Assembly (NCBI GenBank): GCA_963383645.1
Contig: OY726567.1
Location: 71,818,947-71,882,946, forward strand
Origin: Muscardinus avellanarius
Taxonomy: Eukaryota > Chordata > Mammalia > Rodentia > Gliridae
Reading direction: 5' to 3'
DNA: 64,000 bases
Made by a program: the position numbers and the translations under genes. The first letter of the stretch is position 1, and the number at the start of each line of letters is the position of its first letter. Positions 20,604-30,861 of this stretch are shown here, piece after piece. Below the pieces are notes generated by a model, which searched no databases, was not told the DNA's origin, and saw only the letters and a list, made by a program, of their open reading frames with translations.

Positions 20604-21517
20604 TGTTTTTTTTTTGTTTGTTTGTTTTGTTTGTTTTGTTTTGTGGTACTGGGCTTCCTGGAAGCCCTTCTACCTCCGGGCTACACTCCCAGACCTTTTT
20701 TTTTTGAAACAGGGTCTCTTAAGCCAGAGAAGCTGGCTCCGAACCTGCACAATCCTACTGTCTCTGCCTCCCAAGCGCAGGGATTACAAGCGTGCGCCAC
20801 CACGCCCAGACTGCTTGTTTGTTTTAACAGTAGGGATTGAGCCTGGGTGTTCTAGCACTGAGCTACATCCACAGCCCTTTTGTGTGTGTGTATGTGTGTA
20901 TATTACTGTGGCTTGAACCCAGAGGCATTCTGCCTCTGGGCTACACCCTCCAACCATTTTTATTTTTTGTTGAAAGAGTCAAGCTGGAGTGGCATACATT
21001 TGTAATCCCAGCTTTTGGGAGGCTGACATAAGAAGATGGCAAGTTCACAGCCAGCCTCAGCAACTTGTGAGGCCCTCTGTAATGTAATGAGACCCTGTGG
21101 GGTTTTGTTTGTTTGTTTGTTTTGTTTTGTTTTGTTGCGGGTCTGGGGATGGAACCCATGGGCATTCAACCTCTGAGCTACACCCCCACCCTATTTTTTA
21201 TTCTTTATTTTGAAACAGGGTTTCACTAAGTTATGGACAGCCTCGCTAAGTAACTGAGGCTGTCCAGGACTGCGATCCTCCAGTCTCAGCCTCCCAAAAG
21301 CTGGGATTACAAGCATGCACCACCACGCCCTGCTAGGCTCTGTTTGTTTGTTTGTTTGTTTGTTTTGGTGATAGTGGGGTTCCTGGGAGCCCTTCTATTT
21401 CTGGGCTACACTCCCAGACCTATTTTTAGACCCTGTTTTAAAATAAGGAATAAAAATCAGGCTGGGGGTGTAGCTCAGAAATAGAACAACCCTGGATTCA
21501 ATCCCCAGTACTACAAG
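20604..21517. mobile_element. Mixed-orientation SINE cluster
   Basis: A hairpin SINE at 20604-20810 (-), ID-like fragments at 20826-20880 and 20900-20965 (-), a plus-strand head at 20978-21100 facing a minus-strand SINE at 21101-21340, a minus-strand tail at 21345-21425 abutting a plus-strand tail at 21426-21517. Tails have grown into (TTTG)n tracts. Confidence 0.8.
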
Positions 21518-21526
21518 AAAGAAAGA

Positions 21527-21583
<57 letters not shown>
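21518..21583. repeat. (GAAA)n(GA)n microsatellite
   Basis: A purine tract at the end of the plus-strand SINE tail. Confidence 0.95.
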
Positions 21584-21586
<3 letters not shown>

Positions 21587-21597
21587 AGGGAAAAGTA

Positions 21598-22225
21598 AGA
21601 GGGTCTTACTAGGTTGCTGAGTCTCACTATATTGCTGAGGCTTCTTCAAACTTTTGATCCTCCTGTTTCAGACTCCCATTTACACTTGTAATCCCCGTGC
21701 TTGGGAGGCGGAGACAGGAGGATCATACAGGTTCGAAGGTTCGAAGCCAGCCTTACTGGTTTAAGAGACCCTGTTTCCAAATAAAAAAGTATAAAATAGG
21801 TCTGGGAGTGTAGCCTGGAGGTAGAAGGTTTCTAGGAACCCCAATACCACCATAAAAACCACTAAAAAACAAACAAACAACAACCAGGAATTAAATCCAG
21901 GGGTATTCTACCTCAAAGCTAACTCCCAGTCTTATTTTGTGTTTTATTTTGAAACAAGGTCTCCTTAAATTGCAGAAAGCCTCATGAGGTTGTTGAGGCT
22001 GGCAAAAAATCTGCACTCCTCCTGTCTCAACCTCCCAAGTACTGGGAATACAAGCATGTACCACCATGCCTGGCTTTTTTTTTTTTTTTTTTTAAATTAT
22101 GAAACAGGCCCTCACTAAGTTGCTTTGGGCCTCTCTAAATTGATGAGGCTGGCCCTGAACTGTGATTCTCCTGACTTTGCCTCCCAAGTACTGGGAATAC
22201 ATGCTACTCCACCACATCAGGCTCT
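21598..22225. mobile_element. SINE fragments
   Basis: A minus-strand fragment at 21598-21680, a plus-strand hairpin-type copy lacking its first bases at 21680-21850, and minus-strand copies at 21880-22074 and 22096-22225. Confidence 0.8.
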
Positions 22226-22285
22226 TACCACTCCTCTTCATGAAAGACAACGCTGAGGTTACTGGTCTTTAAAGAGGAGAGGTAA

Positions 22286-22623
22286 ACCGGGCGTGGTGGC
22301 ACACACTTGTAATCCCTGAGCTTGGGAGCCGGAGACAGGAAGATAGCGCAGGTTCAAAGCCAAACGTGCTGGTTTAAGAGACCCTGTTTCCAAAAATAAA
22401 AAGGAAAAAGTATAAAATAGGTCTGGGAGTGTAGCCCGGAAGTAGAAGGGCTTCCAGGAACCCCAGTACCACCAAAAAAAAAAAAAAAAGGAGAGGCAAG
22501 CCAGGTGTGGTGGTGTAGTCTTGTAATCTCAGTACTTGTGAGGCTGAGACAGGAGGATCGTGCAGGTTTGTAGCCAGCCTCAGCTACTTAGTAAGGCTCT
22601 CAGCAACTTAGCGAGACCCTGTT

Positions 22624-22687
<64 letters not shown>

Positions 22688-22798
22688 GAGACCCTGTTTC
22701 CAAATAAAATATAAAATAGGTCTGGGAATGTAGCCCAGGAGTAGGAAAACCCCTAGGTTTCATCCCCAGTACCACAAAAATAATAAATAAATAAATAA
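22286..22798 (+). mobile_element. Two successive SINEs sharing one target motif; (CTTT)n inside the second
   Basis: A hairpin SINE (22286-22488) and a second-type SINE (22499-22798) lie between three near-copies of GGAGAGGTA (22274, 22489 and 22801). The second carries (CTTT)n at 22623-22686 in its middle, with GAGACCCTGTTTC on both sides of the tract. Confidence 0.85.
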
Positions 22799-22956
22799 TA
22801 GGAGAGGTATAGCTGGGTGTAGTGGCACACTTGGGAAGCTGAGACAGGAGGATTGCAGGTTCTAGGTCAGTTTCAGCTACTTAGTGAGACTCTCAGCAAC
22901 CCAGCGAGTGTTGAGAGTAACCTCAACCTGTTTCAAAATAAAAAATAAAATAGGGG

Positions 22957-23105
22957 GGCAGGCGCTGGCGGGGCACCCCTAGGCGACCCCCTCTCCACCC
23001 AGAAGGACCCTGTGGTCTGCCCCCCCCCCGCCCGACCCTGGGCGGGTGGGCAGGCATTGGCGGGGCACCCCTAGGCGAACCCCTTTCCACCCAGAAGGAC
23101 CCTGT
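22957..23105. repeat. GC-rich tandem repeat, 92-bp period
   Basis: GGGCAGGC(G/A)(C/T)TGGCGGGGCACC and AGAAGGACCCTGT each occur twice, 92 bases apart (22959 and 23051; 23001 and 23093). The second unit is incomplete. Confidence 0.85.
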
Positions 23106-23589
23106 AAAAAAGGAAAAGAAAAAGAAAAAAGGAAAATATCGGAGAGGGGTCAAGGAGGTGGCAGATGCCAGGTTACTGGAGATGCAGACAAAACTTATCC
23201 AAATGAACTGGAATTATTGGAAAAATTCCCCGCTAAGGAGGACTGCTTCTTCTCTACATTGTTAAGAATCTTGGACATCACCTGTAAGGAGAGAGACTTT
23301 AGCGGAGACCAAGGAGAAAGGCGGTGTTGAAAGCGGTCTCCACGTTGGTGGTGGAGACTTGTATTCAGGAGAAGCAGAAATCGGAGCCTACCAACCTTAT
23401 TTTTTTTAATTTTTTTTTTTTTTTTTGGAGAAATTACACCAAAGGTTAAATGCTACCATCGCGCATGCTTAAGAAGACTGGTCAACATTCAGAGTGGACA
23501 AAGAGCTTGGGAAAGATTTGAAATGGTGGAGGCAGTGGCAATGGCAGTGGCCAGTACTCAGGGGAGGCAGAGATCTGATGCATTACACC
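23106..23589. other. Unassigned sequence between the tandem arrays
   Basis: An A-rich start, then about 230 bases of mixed composition with an open frame of about 60 codons that I do not recognise, a T-rich run (23399-23426) and GGCAGTGGCAATGGCAGTGG-type purine-rich sequence near 23531. It may be part of the composite element. Confidence 0.5.
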
Positions 23590-24172
23590 TGGAACCTTTG
23601 CAGGGGTCAGACTGGTGCCAGGGCCAGCGTGGCCGGGATCGGAGCCTGCCGTGAGGCAAGACCGGTGCTGGGGCCTCCGAGGCCAGGATGGAGCCTGCCG
23701 AGGGGTTAGGCCGGTGCTAGGGCCAATGGCCGGCATTGGAGCCTTCTGTGAGGCAAGGCTGCTATTGAGGCCTCTGAGGCCGGAATCAGAGCCTGCCGAG
23801 GGGTTAGGCCAGTGCCGGGGCCAGCGAGGCCGGGATCGGAGCCTGCTGCGAGGCAAGGCCGGTGCTGGGGCCTCCGTGGCTGGGATCAGAGCCTGCTGAA
23901 GGGTTAGACCAGTGCCGGGGCCACTGGCCGGCATTGGAGCCTTCCGTGAGGCAAGGCCGCTATTGAGGCCTCTGAGGCCGGGATCGGAGCCTGCTGAAGA
24001 GTTAGGCCGGTGCTGGGGCCGGCGAGGCCGGGATCGGAGCCTGCCGCGAGGCAAGGCCGGTGCTGGGGCTTCCGAGGCCAGGATCAGAGCCTGCTGAGGG
24101 GTTAGGCCGGTGCCAGGGCCACTGGCCAGCATCGGAGCCTTCCGTGAGGCTAGGCCGCTATTGAGGCCTCTG
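23590..24172. repeat. GC-rich minisatellite with four-unit higher-order repeat
   Basis: Units of about 46-52 bases follow the order A-B-C-D nearly three times (period about 198). A and C end in GAGGCAAGG-type cores; B and D end in GGGGTTAGG-type cores. C carries the variant CACTGGCCGGCATTGG and D begins TTGAGGCCTCTGAGG. Every unit shares GGAGCCT or AGAGCCT. Both strands stay open for long stretches because the repeat lacks stops, but no gene is inferred. Confidence 0.9.
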
Positions 24173-24179
24173 GGTTCCA

Positions 24180-24191
24180 TCCCTACTACTA

Positions 24192-24228
<37 letters not shown>

Positions 24229-24430
24229 AAAGAAAAAAAAAGAAGAAAGAAAAGAAAAAGTAAAGAACTAAATAAGTAGGCATGTGGATGGGGGTGGGGC
24301 ATAGCTCAAAGGAAGAATGCATGTAGGTTCAATCTTCAGTACGAAAAAGGAAAAGAAAAAATAAAATTCTGGGGGTTTATCTTGGAAGTAGAATACCCCT
24401 AGGTTCAAATTCCAGTACCAAAAAACAAAA
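24180..24430 (+). repeat. Long poly(A) and two ID-like modules
   Basis: More than 30 A from 24194, then GA-rich sequence, then ID-like tails at 24287-24343 and 24366-24425 without any 7SL head. Confidence 0.8.
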
Positions 24431-24599
24431 AATGAAGAAGAAAAGAAATAATATGCTTTGCCCAGGTGTCCCTAATGATGCAAAACCATAGATGTCACAG
24501 CCAGGATTTGACATGGTTATAATCCACCAGTCTTACTCAGTTTCTCTTGTCCTCATTTGTAGTTTGTCTCACAACTTTAAATCTACACAGTGTGCTATC
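24430..24599. other. Unique sequence
   Basis: No gene seen. A short stretch with ACAGCCAGGATTTGACA recalls MIR-type elements but is too short to call. Confidence 0.4.
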
Positions 24600-25740
24600 C
24601 ATATCTGCCCGGGTCCAGCCCTAGCAAGTCGGGGATCCGCGAGCGGTGGAGTGAGGAGTCGGCGAAGTTCGGTGGAGAAAGAGCCACAGACGCAATGGAG
24701 AGTGACGCTGCTCTCTTTACTTCCCGTTTTTGCTCTCCCTACTTTCGGTTTTGGCAAGCATTTCTACTTTTATTTATTTATTTTTTTTGCTACATTCTAC
24801 TCTTACAATTTTTTCTAGAATTAATCCATCAGTAAGTATACAAAGAACTGATACATCAAGGCAAGGTGAGAGACAGCCAGTTTCTTTTTTAAGGGAACAT
24901 TTCCTCTTACAAGCAATCATGGAAAAGATCAGAAGTTTATTATTAACTACTAATATCATAATAATATCCTATGCTAAGCATTATACTCTGATTAATATGG
25001 AAAAGATCAGAAGTTTATTATTAACTACTAATATCATAATAATATCCTATGCTAAGCATTATACTCTGATTAATAAACATCATTGTTTTTCAATCAATAG
25101 GCACTACTGAGGAGAGGAACATTTCATACTTTCCCATGTCCCAAGGCTGTGCCTGGGTACCCATCTATTCTGCGGCTGTCCACGCACCCATTGTACAACC
25201 AAAAGGGGGTGGGGTTACTGGGGGGTCGGTAGCCACTCTACCATAGCCTACCTCTGAGTAAACATGCCGGCCTTTTAGAATTCATAACGGTAGGAACAAC
25301 TTGTCTTGGCTCTGTTTTAGGTTTATTGTTAATATTTGTTTGGAAAAAACCTGGGGAGGATCGGTTGCCTTTAAGGCTTGTTTTGCTTGTAATTGTTTGA
25401 GTCTTTATAGAATTCTTGTTAGATCCATCATTTGGAAATTTAGGTGCAACTCATATATAAATGTTACAGTTTCAGGGAGTAAATCTTGAATTATTTTAAA
25501 CAATTTGAAGCCATTAATAACATAAGTCTTAGGAATCTTTTTGGTAACAAAGCCAATTCCAAAAAATCCCAAAATCCCCATGCCTAATACTATTCACCAG
25601 AAGGAGATGCTGCGTGCCCGTTCCTGGGAATGTCTGCCGTGCAGCGTTCCTGCTAAAATGAGCCTTGCTCAGTTTTAGACTGGGAAGAAGGCGCGGCACA
25701 TATCTATCCTTCTGCAGTTTACTTTTTCACTTGAAATGAT
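24600..25740 (-). mobile_element. Probable endogenous-retrovirus-derived tract
   Basis: About 1.1 kb that is not SINE or L1. Read on the minus strand, its last 150 bases (24600-24750) are GC-rich and end in GGACCCGGGCA, similar to the R-U5 end of class II LTRs. The 5' part (25300-25740) is AT-rich with an interrupted open stretch. No intact retroviral gene is present. The assignment rests on composition and end sequence only. It contains the 78-bp duplication described separately. Confidence 0.35.
24919..25074. repeat. Perfect 2 x 78-bp tandem duplication
   Basis: Bases 24919-24996 and 24997-25074 are identical by eye over 78 bases. The unit begins ATGGAAAAGATCAGAAG and ends CTCTGATTAAT. The flanks are not repetitive. 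Confidence 0.95.
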
Positions 25741-25759
25741 GTTTTCAAAACCTATCCAG

Positions 25760-26330
25760 TAGGGCGTTGTGGCGCACGCTTATAATCCCAGCATTCGGGA
25801 GGCTGAGACCAGAGGATCGCAGTTTGCAGACAGCCTCAGCTACTTAGCGAGGCCATCTGTAATTTAGTGAGACCCTATCTCAAAATAAAGAATAAAAAAT
25901 AGGGCAGGGTGTGTAGCTCGGAGATCGAATGCCCCTGGGTTCCATCCCTAGACCCACAAAACAAAACAAAACAAAACCTTTCCATCCGGAGCTGGGCAAG
26001 GTAGTGCACATCTACAGTCCCAGCTGCTGGGGAGGCTGAGGCAGGAGTATGGTAATTTCCAGGCCAGGATGTCTGGGCAACTTTGTGAGACCTCGTCTCA
26101 GTTTACAAAGGGTTGGGGATGTCATTCAGTGGTCAAACCTAGGATGCATGAAGCAATGGGTTTAATCCCCATTACTGCAAAAGATAAAAGAGGAGAAAAG
26201 AAAAGAGAAGAGGAGTCATCAGGGACCTGTAGTCGGGAGTACTTAGCCACTGGTAGATCATTTGCCCAGGATGCATGATTCTCTGGGTTCAACTCCCAGC
26301 ACTGCAAGAAAAAGAAAAAGGAAGAAAAAA
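25760..26330 (+). mobile_element. One young and two older SINEs
   Basis: A first-type copy at 25760-25978 ends in (CAAAA)n. An older B1-dID copy at 25985-26200 has CAGTCCCAGCTGCTGGGGAGGCTGAGGCAGG and GTCATTCAGTGGTC, closer to the general rodent consensus. An ID-like monomer lies at about 26230-26310. Confidence 0.8.
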
Positions 26331-26389
26331 AAAAAGATCTCTCTTGATACATGCTGACCTAGTTTATACATTGTACAAATAAACCATTG

Positions 26390-26402
26390 TTTCTTTCTTT
26401 TT

Positions 26403-26466
<64 letters not shown>

Positions 26467-26467
26467 T
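26390..26467. repeat. (TTTC)n microsatellite
   Basis: About 78 bases, at the tail end of the minus-strand SINE that follows. Confidence 0.96.
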
Positions 26468-26469
26468 AT

Positions 26470-26675
26470 TTTTGCAGTACTGGGAATGGAACTTAGGGGA
26501 ATTCTACCTTCGAGCTATACTCCCAGCCCTACTTTTTATTCTTTATTTTGAAACAGGGTCTCACTGAGTTGAAAAGGGCCTCACTAAGTAGTAGCTGAGG
26601 CTGTCCGCGAACTGCAATCCTCCTGTCTCAGCCTCCCAAATGCTGGGATTACAAGCATGCGCCACCACGCCCGGT

Positions 26676-26722
<47 letters not shown>

Positions 26723-27105
26723 TTTTTGTACTGAGGATGGAACCCAGGGGTACTCCACCTCCAAGCGACACACCCCAGCCCTATTTTTATTCTTTATTTC
26801 GAAACAGGGTCTCACTGAGTTGCAAATGACCTCACTAAGTAGCTGAGGTCCTGAATGCTGGGATTACAAGTATGCACCACCACGCCCAGTTTGTTTGTTT
26901 GTTTATTTATTTATTTATTTATTTTAATTTATTTTTTGTGGTACTGGGGATTGAATTCAGAGGCATTCTACCTCTGAGCTACACCTCCAGCCTGAGTTTT
27001 TTGAAACAGGGTCTGCTAAGTTGCTGAGGCTGATCTGGAACCTATGATCCTCCTGTCTCAGCCTCCCAAGTACTGGGATTACAAGTGTTAGCCACCACAC
27101 CCAGC
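26470..27105 (-). mobile_element. Three minus-strand SINEs separated by (TTTA)n
   Basis: Copies at 26470-26674, 26728-26892 (internally deleted) and 26935-27105. TTTA repeats at 26675-26727 and 26893-26930 are their expanded tails. Confidence 0.88.
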
Positions 27106-27415
27106 AACTACAATTTATTATTAATTTCACATTGCCATTAAACATTTTTTGGTGTCATAAATAGTAGTACAGTGAAAAAAAGTTTTGTGTTTGTCTCTAT
27201 GAGCTATAAGAGAGTAGGACTAGAATTAGAATCTCTGGGTCATAAAATATCTGCATTTCAATTTATTAGACATTAACAAATCATTCTCCAAAGCATCTGT
27301 AGCAATTCACATTCCCTCCAGCACTGTCAGTATATTCCGGTTTTCTCCTTATCTTGTGCGCAGGAGGAAAGGGCATCTACTTGTTTGAATTTGCATTTCG
27401 CTGCTGTAAGTAGAT
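27106..27415 (-). mobile_element. LINE-1 fragment, antisense
   Basis: It resembles the reverse complement of L1 3' sequence: CATTCTCCAAAGCATCTGTA, CATTCCCTCCAGCACTGTCA and TTTGAATTTGCATTTC in the expected order. Strongly diverged. Confidence 0.65.
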
Positions 27416-27655
27416 TTGTGATGTGAGCAGGAAATGAATCTCTCTGGAGAGCTGCACAGCCAGGCACCAAGGTGTGCGGTGGTGCCACAGAGCGGCGGTG
27501 CAAGGATGCTGTCCCCCTGCCAAGGGCTGCTGCCTCTGGAGCGGAGCCTGGGTGCTGGGAAGCCTCTGCCCCTTAGATGCCTGTGCGCGGCCGCAATGGA
27601 GGCCCCTCTGCCTCCGAGGGGAGCTGGGTGGGTGCAAGCAGGGGAATGAATGAAT
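27416..27655. other. GC-rich unique sequence
   Basis: About 240 bases with several CpG and a NotI site GCGGCCGC (near 27588), isolated in a SINE-rich neighbourhood. No gene is recognised and the open frames on both strands contradict one another. Confidence 0.45.
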
Positions 27656-27663
27656 ACCTGGCT

Positions 27664-28985
27664 TTGTTTTTGGCTTGGGTGCTGCAAATTGAACCAGGGT
27701 TGTTCTACCTTTTAGCTACATACCCTCTATGCCCTTATTTTATCTTATTTTATTTTTGTGTGCGTGTGCCACTAGGGATTGAACCTAGAAGCATTCTACC
27801 TCCCAGTTACACCCGTAGTCCTATTTTTTATTTTTATTTTAAAACAGGGTCTCCTCACCGGGCGTTGGGGTGCACGCTTATAATCCCTGCGCTTGGGAGG
27901 CGGAGACAGGAGGATCGCGTAGGTTCGAAGTCAGCTTCGCTGGCTTAAGAGACCCTGTTTCCAAATAAAAATATAAAATAGGTCTGGGAGTGTATCCTAG
28001 AAGTAGAAGTGCTTCCAGGAACCCCAGTACCATGAAAAACAAAAACAAACAAACAAACAAAAACCCTTAAAACAAAAAACAAGGTCTCCAGCTGGGCATG
28101 ATGTTGCACACTCGTAATCCAAGCATTTGGGAGGCTGAGACAGGAAGATTGTGCAGGTTTGAAGCCAGCCTCAGCTACTTAGTGAGGCTCTCTGCAACTC
28201 AGTGAGACCCTGTTTCCAAATAAAATATAAAAAAATAGGGCTGGGGGTGTCTCTCAGAGGTATAATGCCCCTGGGTTCCATCCCCAGTACCACAAAAACA
28301 AAACAAAACAAAACAGGGTCTCCATAGGTTGATGAGTCTTTCCACTTGATGAAGCTGTCCTGTCTCAGCCTCCCAAGTACTGGGATTACAGATGTGCGCC
28401 ACCATGCCTAGCTGACCCTGTTTCAAAATACAAAATTAAAAGGGTTTAGGGTATCTGGGTGTGGTGGCGTACACCTGTAATCCCAGTACTTGGGAGGCTA
28501 AGATAGGAGGAGCACTGGTTTGTGGCCAGCCTCAGCAAATTAATGAGGCTCTCTGCAATTTAAGTGAGACCCTGTTTCAGAATAAAGAATAAAAAATAGG
28601 GATGGGGGTGTAGCTAGGAGGTAGAATGCACCTAAAATCAACTCTCTAGTGTCTCCCTCCCCCCCAAAAAAGAGTGTGTGCCATCCCCAGAGTGCCAGTG
28701 TGAGAGAGGCAGCCTTTGGTGTGCCTTGCTTTGCTCCTCCTCCCCCTCCTCCCCCCCCTCCTCCCTCCTCCTCCCCCCTCCTCCTTTTTACGCAGTACTG
28801 GGGATTGGACCCAGGGGCATTCTACCTCCAAGCTACATCTCCAGCTCTATTTTTTATTCTTTATTTTGAAACAGGGTCTCACTGAGTTGCAAAGGGCCTA
28901 AGTAGCCGAGGCTGGCTGGGAACCTGCAATCCACCATCCTGGCCTCCCAAATGCTGGGATTACAAGCGTGCGCCATGGCCCCTTG
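27664..28985. mobile_element. Mixed-orientation SINE cluster
   Basis: Minus: 27664-27733 (tail), 27736-27856 (cut off), 28314-28412, 28785-28985. Plus: 27857-28035 (hairpin type), 28088-28293, 28452-28640. A CTC/CCT-rich tract lies at 28736-28788. Confidence 0.83.
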
Positions 28986-29245
28986 CTTTTCTTTTACAGG
29001 AATCTTTGTAATGGTGAGCGAGCTGTGAGCATGTGGGGCGCTGTCAGCCTAATTACTTTGATTGTGGAGCATGGAGCAGGCGATGGTGGTCTGGTTCTCT
29101 TTGAAATCTTCAGGCTGACGTTATCTGGTTGATGGGTAGCACTTAAAACCTTCAGGCTGACACTATCAAGTTGATGGATTAGTCTAAAAATACATTCTGT
29201 GAGCTTGCAAAATATATATGCACCAATTAACTGGACTTACAGAGC
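28986..29245. other. Unique sequence with an imperfect direct repeat
   Basis: CTTCAGGCTGACGTTATCTG and CTTCAGGCTGACACTATCAA, each followed by GTTGATGG, occur at about 29109 and 29151. Otherwise nothing is recognised. Confidence 0.6.
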
Positions 29246-29325
29246 CTTTTTTTTATGCTGGGATTTGCACCTAAGTACATTCTATCTCTGAGCCACACTC
29301 TCAGCTCTATTCTATGTATTTTATG

Positions 29326-29369
<44 letters not shown>

Positions 29370-29492
29370 GGGGATAGAACCCAAGGCATTCTACCTCCAA
29401 GCTACACCCCTATTTTTAATTTTTATTTTTTTTCTGTACTGGAGATGGAACCCAGGGGCATTCTAACTCCGAGATACACCCCCAGCCTGCCC

Positions 29493-29540
<48 letters not shown>

Positions 29541-30383
29541 TCTCTCTTTCCTTATTTTATTTATTTATTTTGTGTGTGTGTGGTACTGGGGTTCCTGGAA
29601 ATCCTTCAACCTCTGGGCTACACTCCCAGACACCTATTTTTTATATTTTTATTTGGAAACGGTCTCTTAAACCAGAGGGGCTGGCTTCGAACCTGTGCGA
29701 TCCTCCTGTCTCCGCTTCCCAAGCGCGGGGATTACAAGCGTCTGCCACCACGCCCGGCTTATTCTTTATTTTAAAACAGGGCCTCTGAGCCAGGCGTGTT
29801 GGCGCACGCTTGTAATCCCAGCATTTGGGAGGCTGAGACCGGAGGAGCGCGGTTCGCGAGCAGCCTCAGCTACTAAGTGAGGCTCTTTGCAATTCAGTGA
29901 GACCCGGTTTCAAAATAAAGAATAAAAATTGGGCAGGGGGTATAACTCAGAGGTCAAATGTCTCTGGGTTCCATCCCTAGACCCCCCCAAAATAAATAAG
30001 TAAATAAATAAAAAATAAAACAGGGTCTCTGCCGGGCGTGGTGGCGCACGCTTGTAATCCCCGCGCTTGGGAGGCTGAGACAGGAGGATCACACAGGTTC
30101 AAAGCCAGCCTCAGCTACTTAGTGAGGCTCTCAGCAACTTAGTGAGACCCTGTTTCCAAATAAAATAAAAAATATGTCTGGGAGTATAGCCCAGAGGTAG
30201 AAAAGCCCCTGGGTTCCACACCCAGTACCACAAAAAATAAAAGAAAAGAACATAAAAAATAAAACAGGGTCTCACTGAGTTGCAAAGGGCCTTGATAAGT
30301 AGCTGAGGCTGTCCTTGAACCGCTATTCTCCTGTCTCAGCCTCCCAAATGCTGAAATTACAAGCGTGTGCCACCATACTCGGC
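29246..30383. mobile_element. Deeply nested SINE cluster
   Basis: Minus-strand tail fragments at 29246-29320, 29365-29412 and 29413-29487; a hairpin SINE at 29565-29758 (-); plus copies at 29789-29990 and 30031-30230; and the minus-strand remainder of an older SINE at 30260-30383. Microsatellites: (TG)n at 29326-29365 and (GCTT)n at 29493-29540. Confidence 0.83.
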
Positions 30384-30807
30384 TTTATTTTTTATTCTTT
30401 TCTCTCTTTTTTGTGGTACTGAGGGTGGAACCCAGGGGCTTTTCTACCTCAGGGCTCAGCCTCTATTTTTATTCTTTATTCTATTTTTTGTGGAACTGGG
30501 GATTGAGCCCAGGGGCATTCTACCTCTGAGCTACACTCCCAGCCCTATTTTATTTTTATTTTGAAATACGGTGCCACTAGGTTGTTGAGGGTCTTACTAC
30601 ATGCTGAGGCTGTCCTCAAACCTGCGGTCCTCCTGTTTCAGCCTCCCAAATTCTGGGATTACAAGCATGCACCACCACACTAGGCTTGATTTTATTTCAT
30701 ATTTGAAAACAGGGTCTAAGTTGCGGAGGCTGGCTTCGAGTCTACAATCCTGTCTCAGCCTCTTAAGTAATGGGATTACAAGCATGTGCCACCAAATCCA
30801 GCCTTAA

Positions 30808-30861
<54 letters not shown>

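Larger units (their letters stand above)
22812..24225 (+). mobile_element. Composite SINE - GC-rich tandem - minisatellite - poly(A)
   Basis: A SINE head begins near 22812 and reads to its linker (AAAATAAAATAGGGG at 22952). The expected ID half is replaced by two 92-base GC-rich units (22957-23105), an A-rich stretch, about 480 bases of unknown sequence, the minisatellite at 23590-24172, and then the last bases of a SINE tail (CTCTGGGTTCCATCCC at 24167) with more than 30 A. Order and ends suggest one retroposed unit resembling primate SVA in layout. No clear duplication was found at its borders, so growth inside a single SINE is an alternative. Confidence 0.45.

Noticed and set aside
23046..23330. 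An open frame of about 94 codons between the two tandem arrays
   Set aside because: Its first third is the GC-rich repeat unit and an A-rich tract. The remaining 60 codons match nothing I know.
23482..24180. A 232-codon open frame on the minus strand through the GC-rich minisatellite
   Set aside because: The repeat unit has no stop in this frame, so openness follows from tandem repetition. No family similarity is seen.
24430..24600. MIR-like words in unique sequence
   Set aside because: Only one short stretch recalls MIR, too little to separate from chance.
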